This document shows, piece after piece, positions 33,464 through 36,714 of a stretch of 36,714 nucleotides of DNA. The position numbers were made by a program, and so were the translations under genes. Below the pieces are notes generated by a model. The model was given only the letters and a program-made list of their open reading frames with translations, was not told where the DNA came from and searched no databases. Positions within the stretch are counted from its first letter, which is position 1; every line of letters begins with the position of its first letter. The stretch comes from Flavobacterium sp. (lineage in GTDB: Bacteria; Bacteroidota; Bacteroidia; Flavobacteriales; Flavobacteriaceae), in assembly GCF_030146175.1 (NCBI RefSeq), contig NZ_JASLCE010000088.1, forward strand, positions 1-36,714, in the 5' to 3' direction.

Positions 33464-34201
33464 TTAATGTCGTAGATAATCCAATCCTTTGCGATACCCG
33501 TCCATAATCGACTTAAACAATTCGCCGCTGGTTGGTGGTGTTAACACAATCGCATCCGCACCCGACGTAATGGCACTCTGAATACTTTCCAGACTTTTTC
33601 CGCCGGTGGCCATAATCGGATACCCCGGAACGGCATAACTAATATGTTCCAGAATCTTAGCGGTGTTTTTTCCGCCGGTGATATGAAAAATATCCACTCC
33701 GGCATCCACCCGATCCTGAAATGAAAAATCGGCTACCGAAACACTGGAAATAATCGGAATTGTAATCTTTTTCCGGATCACGTTGAGGTCTTTGTTTTTA
33801 AACGGCTGGTTTACAATTATAGCCGCCGCACCCAAGGCTTCCGCCTGTATAGCCATTTCCATTGCCACCTTCCCTTGCGTAAGCCCCCCGCCTACTCCAC
33901 ATATTACCGGTTTATCGGAAAAATCAATTAATGCCTTCATAATTTTCGGAGAAGGGGCAAATGGATAAACAGCCAATATTGCATCGGCATCATTGTTTTC
34001 AATGATCGCCATATCGGTCGAAAACAGTAATGATTTCACGTTTTTTCCGCCTAACATAATGCCGTTACAGTCTTCACTGATCATCTTAGGAGTGGTCAGT
34101 GGTTTCGGTGTGGCTTTTGGTCGCCTGAAAAGCCGCTGAAAAAAAGAGAGGGCTTTGGCTTCACCTTTCCAAATGGACATTATGTTAAGTTCGTGCTTCA
34201 T
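33464..34201 (-). CDS. TIM-barrel phosphate-binding protein of unknown function
   Basis: A 245-aa (beta/alpha)8-like protein. Repeating strand-helix units end in glycine motifs typical of phosphate-binding barrels: GVGGGLTQG (102-110), FHITGGKNTAKI (172-183) and IMATGGKSLESI (196-207), then GADAIVLTPP (214-223). This resembles ThiE, KDPG-aldolase or PriA-like folds without matching any one. Parts of the N-terminus (FFQRLFRRPKATP) are basic. The first Met (34201) or M8 may be the start. No catalytic residues can be named. It is a single gene. Confidence 0.75.
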   Translation of the reverse strand: MKHELNIMSIWKGEAKALSFFQRLFRRPKATPKPLTTPKMISEDCNGIMLGGKNVKSLLFSTDMAIIENNDADAILAVYPFAPSPKIMKALIDFSDKPVICGVGGGLTQGKVAMEMAIQAEALGAAAIIVNQPFKNKDLNVIRKKITIPIISSVSVADFSFQDRVDAGVDIFHITGGKNTAKILEHISYAVPGYPIMATGGKSLESIQSAITSGADAIVLTPPTSGELFKSIMDGYRKGLDYLRH

Positions 34202-34557
34202 TTCAATACTTTTAACACGGTAAAATTACAATCGTCAGGAACCGAAATAGGCCCTACTGGAAAAACCATATCCGATTCTGTAATATGACGCTAAAAAAAT
34301 GTAGTAAAACTGAAATGTGCCCGGCTATCGGCACGGTATAATTCCGAAGAATTGAAAAGTCATCAAACTACTATAACGCTACTATAGAATGGTTTCGTAT
34401 AAATTTTAGCAACATCTTAACATTATAACAGTTAGCTCTGATTTTTACCTAAAACATCTTTTTTAACTAAAAAAATGTTAATCCGGGTTTTTCCCCGTTT
34501 TTTTATCACAGGATAATGGTAATTTTGTATGACCTTCCACCTTAATTACAACTCGGT
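34202..34557. other. Intergenic region between divergent genes, mostly featureless
   Basis: No gene was found in these 356 bases. A GTGCC/GGCAC hairpin lies at 34317-34334, and a short CGGG/CCCG hairpin with a T tract at 34484-34504 could be a terminator or attenuator. A -7 element for the downstream gene is at 34520-34527. The segment could contain a small RNA, but nothing firm supports it. Confidence 0.4.
34520..34527 (+). promoter_or_regulatory. -7 promoter element of the thioredoxin-fold protein gene
   Basis: TAATTTTG matches TAnnTTTG, 30 bases before the ATG at 34558. The -33 region is a T run without the expected G. Confidence 0.55.
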
Positions 34558-35751
34558 ATGACTTCGAAACTATATTCCCTCCTGTTTGTATTCCTCGCAA
34601 CAGTATCACTGAATGCGCAAGGCGTACGCTTTGAATCCGGTTTGGCAACCGCTCTCGAAAAAGCTAAAAAAGAAAACAAACCGCTGTTTATTGAATATTA
34701 CAATGAAAACTGTTCGGTTTGTAAAACCCTGGATCCGGTATTTGAAGACGCCACTATGGGTGATTTCTACAATACCCATTTTGTCAATTACAGAATCAAC
34801 ACCGAAAACATTAAAAAAGAAGACAGTTTGTATATCGCGCAGTCCAAACTAAAACTGGAAAGCGTGCCGTATTTTCTGTTTTTTGATACCGATAACACGC
34901 TGATTCATTGTTCCGGAGCTAAAGCCGATGTCGGTTACCTCGTCAATACGGTTGGAAAAACGGCTTTGGATCCGGTGGAACGCACTGCAAATCTGGCCAA
35001 AAAATACGCCTCGGGCGACAAAAGCATTCGTACGTTATATGCGTATTCCACTTTGGTACAATTGTATAAAGACGATCGAATGACCAATCGTATTGCCAAC
35101 GACCTGTACGACGCTTTTCCGAAAGACCAGTTGGGAACTCAAAAAAGTTATACGATACTAAAAAACTGCGTGTTCACCATCGATAACGGATTTTTCACCT
35201 ATTGGGTCAATAATACCGATAAATTAAAAGGTTTTGAAACCGGTTCGAAAGCCGGAAATGAGATCAAAGTACTACAGGATATCCTGTTAAAAACGATCAA
35301 CAGTGATGCTAAAAACAGTTGGAATCTCGCTAAAATCAAATCGGTAAAAGAACTGATCGAAAAAACCGGGCTTAGCACCAATCCGGATGCTTATGTATGG
35401 CAACAGGAAGCGGCAGTTTTGGTAAAAGACGGTCGGGAAACAGAAGCACTGGCTCTTTTTAGTAAGATGATCGAAAACGAAACCGTAGCCGGCGCGACCT
35501 ACATTATCAACCAGTTTCTGGATATCGTAAAAGAGAAAAACAGTATTGCCGCGATCAAATCTAAAATTGATGCGTTACACAACCTGGCAAAAGACAACGA
35601 TGATAAAGCCGATATGTTCTATACCGAACTGCGCTATTTTAAAAAAATCAACAACCAGGATGCGTTTAAAAAACTATTGGAAAAAGCCACTGCTTTTTAT
35701 AAAACCAATCAAATGGATATGGCCCGTTTAACGGAATTTAAAGGGAATTAA
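34558..35751 (+). CDS. Exported thioredoxin-fold protein with helical C-terminal domain
   Basis: A 397-aa protein with a signal peptide (about 1-20, ending LNAQ). The thioredoxin-like domain (about 25-135) has a Thioredoxin_7-type active site C52-S-V-C55 in ENCSVCKTL and cis-Pro104 in SVPYF. The remainder (about 140-397) is wholly helical and may form TPR-like repeats. It is probably a periplasmic thiol reductase or isomerase; the partner is unknown. There is a separate C at 118 in HCSG. It is a single gene. Confidence 0.88.
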   Translation: MTSKLYSLLFVFLATVSLNAQGVRFESGLATALEKAKKENKPLFIEYYNENCSVCKTLDPVFEDATMGDFYNTHFVNYRINTENIKKEDSLYIAQSKLKLESVPYFLFFDTDNTLIHCSGAKADVGYLVNTVGKTALDPVERTANLAKKYASGDKSIRTLYAYSTLVQLYKDDRMTNRIANDLYDAFPKDQLGTQKSYTILKNCVFTIDNGFFTYWVNNTDKLKGFETGSKAGNEIKVLQDILLKTINSDAKNSWNLAKIKSVKELIEKTGLSTNPDAYVWQQEAAVLVKDGRETEALALFSKMIENETVAGATYIINQFLDIVKEKNSIAAIKSKIDALHNLAKDNDDKADMFYTELRYFKKINNQDAFKKLLEKATAFYKTNQMDMARLTEFKGN

Positions 35752-35757
35752 AAAAAT

Positions 35758-35806
35758 AAGCAGGAAAAATTTACCTCTTTCGACTAGGTAAAATCTTTTC
35801 CTGCTT
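35758..35806 (-). terminator. Terminator of the two-TM protein gene
   Basis: A long hairpin: 11 bp (35758-35768 with 35796-35806) plus 7 bp (35770-35776 with 3586-92 of the same block) with a small internal loop. Read on the minus strand it is followed by a T-rich tract, so it ends the minus-strand gene, and it may also stop the plus-strand thioredoxin-fold gene. Confidence 0.82.
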
Positions 35807-35863
35807 CTCTATAGTACTCAATATTGTGTTTTTCCTCGTCAGAACGACTGTTGGAAAAATTGA

Positions 35864-36379
35864 TTACTTTTTACATACATTGATAACACTGGCTACCAAT
35901 TGTTTGTTTTCCTCTTTTTCGTTTTTCATGAGCATCGATTTTAGGATATAAACCACAATAATTCCCGGAATAGCCATGATCAATGCTGCTAAAGCTGTTG
36001 CTATTTTCTGACCCGGTAAAAATGCGAATGGTTCGATATGATTATACCCCATATAGGCACCAATACCCATAAAAGAAAATAACCCACCATACAATATTCT
36101 GGATCCCATTTTAGAAGATTCGTCAACATCTATTGAAAGTACCGTTGGGTTGTTTTTTACCCATTTTAATGTAACCGCGGCGCCAACTTTATCGCCTTTT
36201 CTGATTTTGATTTCATGCGACCAATCTTTATCCAACACACCAAATTCGCCTGCAGTAACCGAGTGTGTACTTCCAAATTGATTTTTTAGTTTCGCCAATA
36301 AATTGGTGGCCTCATTTTTTAAATTTGCTTCTCTGGTACCACTACCTTCCAAGGTGTAAACGATTTGTTTTTCTTCCAT
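35864..36379 (-). CDS. Membrane protein with two TM helices, unknown function
   Basis: A 171-aa protein. The N-terminal soluble part (about 1-88) is mixed alpha/beta, with an amphipathic helix and strand pairs (HEIKIRKGDKVGAAVTLKW, TVLSIDVDESS). Two transmembrane helices follow (about 95-112 and 127-147), with a short charged tail ending VINVCKK. The N-terminal half is probably cytosolic. I recognise no family. Confidence 0.75.
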   Translation of the reverse strand: MEEKQIVYTLEGSGTREANLKNEATNLLAKLKNQFGSTHSVTAGEFGVLDKDWSHEIKIRKGDKVGAAVTLKWVKNNPTVLSIDVDESSKMGSRILYGGLFSFMGIGAYMGYNHIEPFAFLPGQKIATALAALIMAIPGIIVVYILKSMLMKNEKEENKQLVASVINVCKK

Positions 36380-36714
36380 GTTTGTGTTTTATTAAGATTG
36401 TTTTTTGGTTTTAGTTTAATTTCAAATTAGATTTCAAAATATCTCGAAATTGTGAATTTTCAATATAAAACCGTGAAGATATTTAATTCTGATTTATTTC
36501 CAATTATTAAACTGACAAAAAAACGTTACATTTTCAAAATTTTAGTTATAATTCTATAGTATTCTGATAAAAATCAGCAATCTTGTTTTTTTAATAATAT
36601 AAATCCACCCCGTTAAACAAGGACATCGCTGACGAAATTTTCAGGCTATTAATCGCCTTAAAAATATCCTGACAAAAAAAGAACACAGAAGACAATTATT
36701 TATATTTTTGGCAA
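36380..36714. other. AT-rich region at the window edge, no gene seen
   Basis: No ORF of useful size lies on either strand. A weak CTGAT/ATCAG hairpin lies at 36564-36577, and TATTTTTG at 36703-36710 matches the -7 consensus and may be the promoter of a gene beyond the window. Confidence 0.4.

Noticed and set aside
1..36714. tRNA, rRNA, insertion sequences, phage or defence systems
   Set aside because: No tRNA cloverleaf, rRNA sequence, transposase, integrase or restriction/defence protein could be recognised by reading.

Overview
The window comes from a Bacteroidota chromosome and looks like Flavobacteriaceae (Flavobacterium or a close relative). The evidence is AT-rich intergenic DNA, several promoters with the Bacteroidota -7 box TAnnTTTG (one with a full TTTG-N19-TATATTTG), a secreted amidase ending in a type IX secretion (T9SS) sorting domain, and an arginine operon built around the acetyl/succinyl-ornithine carbamoyltransferase ArgF'. 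I saw no tRNA, rRNA, insertion sequence, prophage or CRISPR array.

Layout. 1-60 is the end of an unknown gene plus its terminator. 253-2963 encodes a NarL-type response regulator, a 92-aa unknown protein and a TPR sensor kinase. 2965-3462 (minus) is a YfcE-like phosphoesterase. 3619-6116 is truA plus an ABC exporter, with a 4-base overlap. 6305-7693 is lpdA. 7897-9885 holds a lipoprotein with two DUF4377-like repeats and a retropepsin-like protease with two DTG motifs. 9892-11905 holds a GNAT, a VOC protein, a Crp/Fnr regulator and an AhpD-like protein. 12027-13295 has an exported unknown protein and a second VOC protein. 13626-16295 is the divergent pair glyA/fahA. 16404-20074 has a lipoprotein, a propeller protein and the T9SS amidase. 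20216-28600 is the arginine operon with a long structured leader. 28630-31775 is ytxJ and clpB. 31931-34201 is a run of unrecognised genes ending in a TIM-barrel protein. 34558-36379 has an exported thioredoxin-fold protein and a two-TM unknown protein.

The arginine operon runs GNAT - argG - argC - argD - argF' - argB - argE - argH with overlaps or gaps of at most about 20 bases. It covers every step from acyl-glutamate to arginine. ArgF' has Ser at residue 90, the position that separates acetyl-ornithine enzymes (Glu) from succinyl-ornithine enzymes (Pro). This suggests the pathway may use succinylated intermediates, with the operon's first gene, a GNAT, as the candidate glutamate acyltransferase. 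About 315 bases separate the predicted promoter from the first structural gene. They contain a 27-codon ORF with four Arg codons that starts almost at the predicted transcript end, then several hairpins. This is the best candidate in the window for an undescribed regulatory system.

Other items worth attention are a 23-codon hydrophobic micro-ORF followed by a hairpin between the second VOC gene and glyA, a dispersed-repeat-like palindrome beside three 9-base direct repeats at 11962-12017, and the small orphan genes at 31931-33453.
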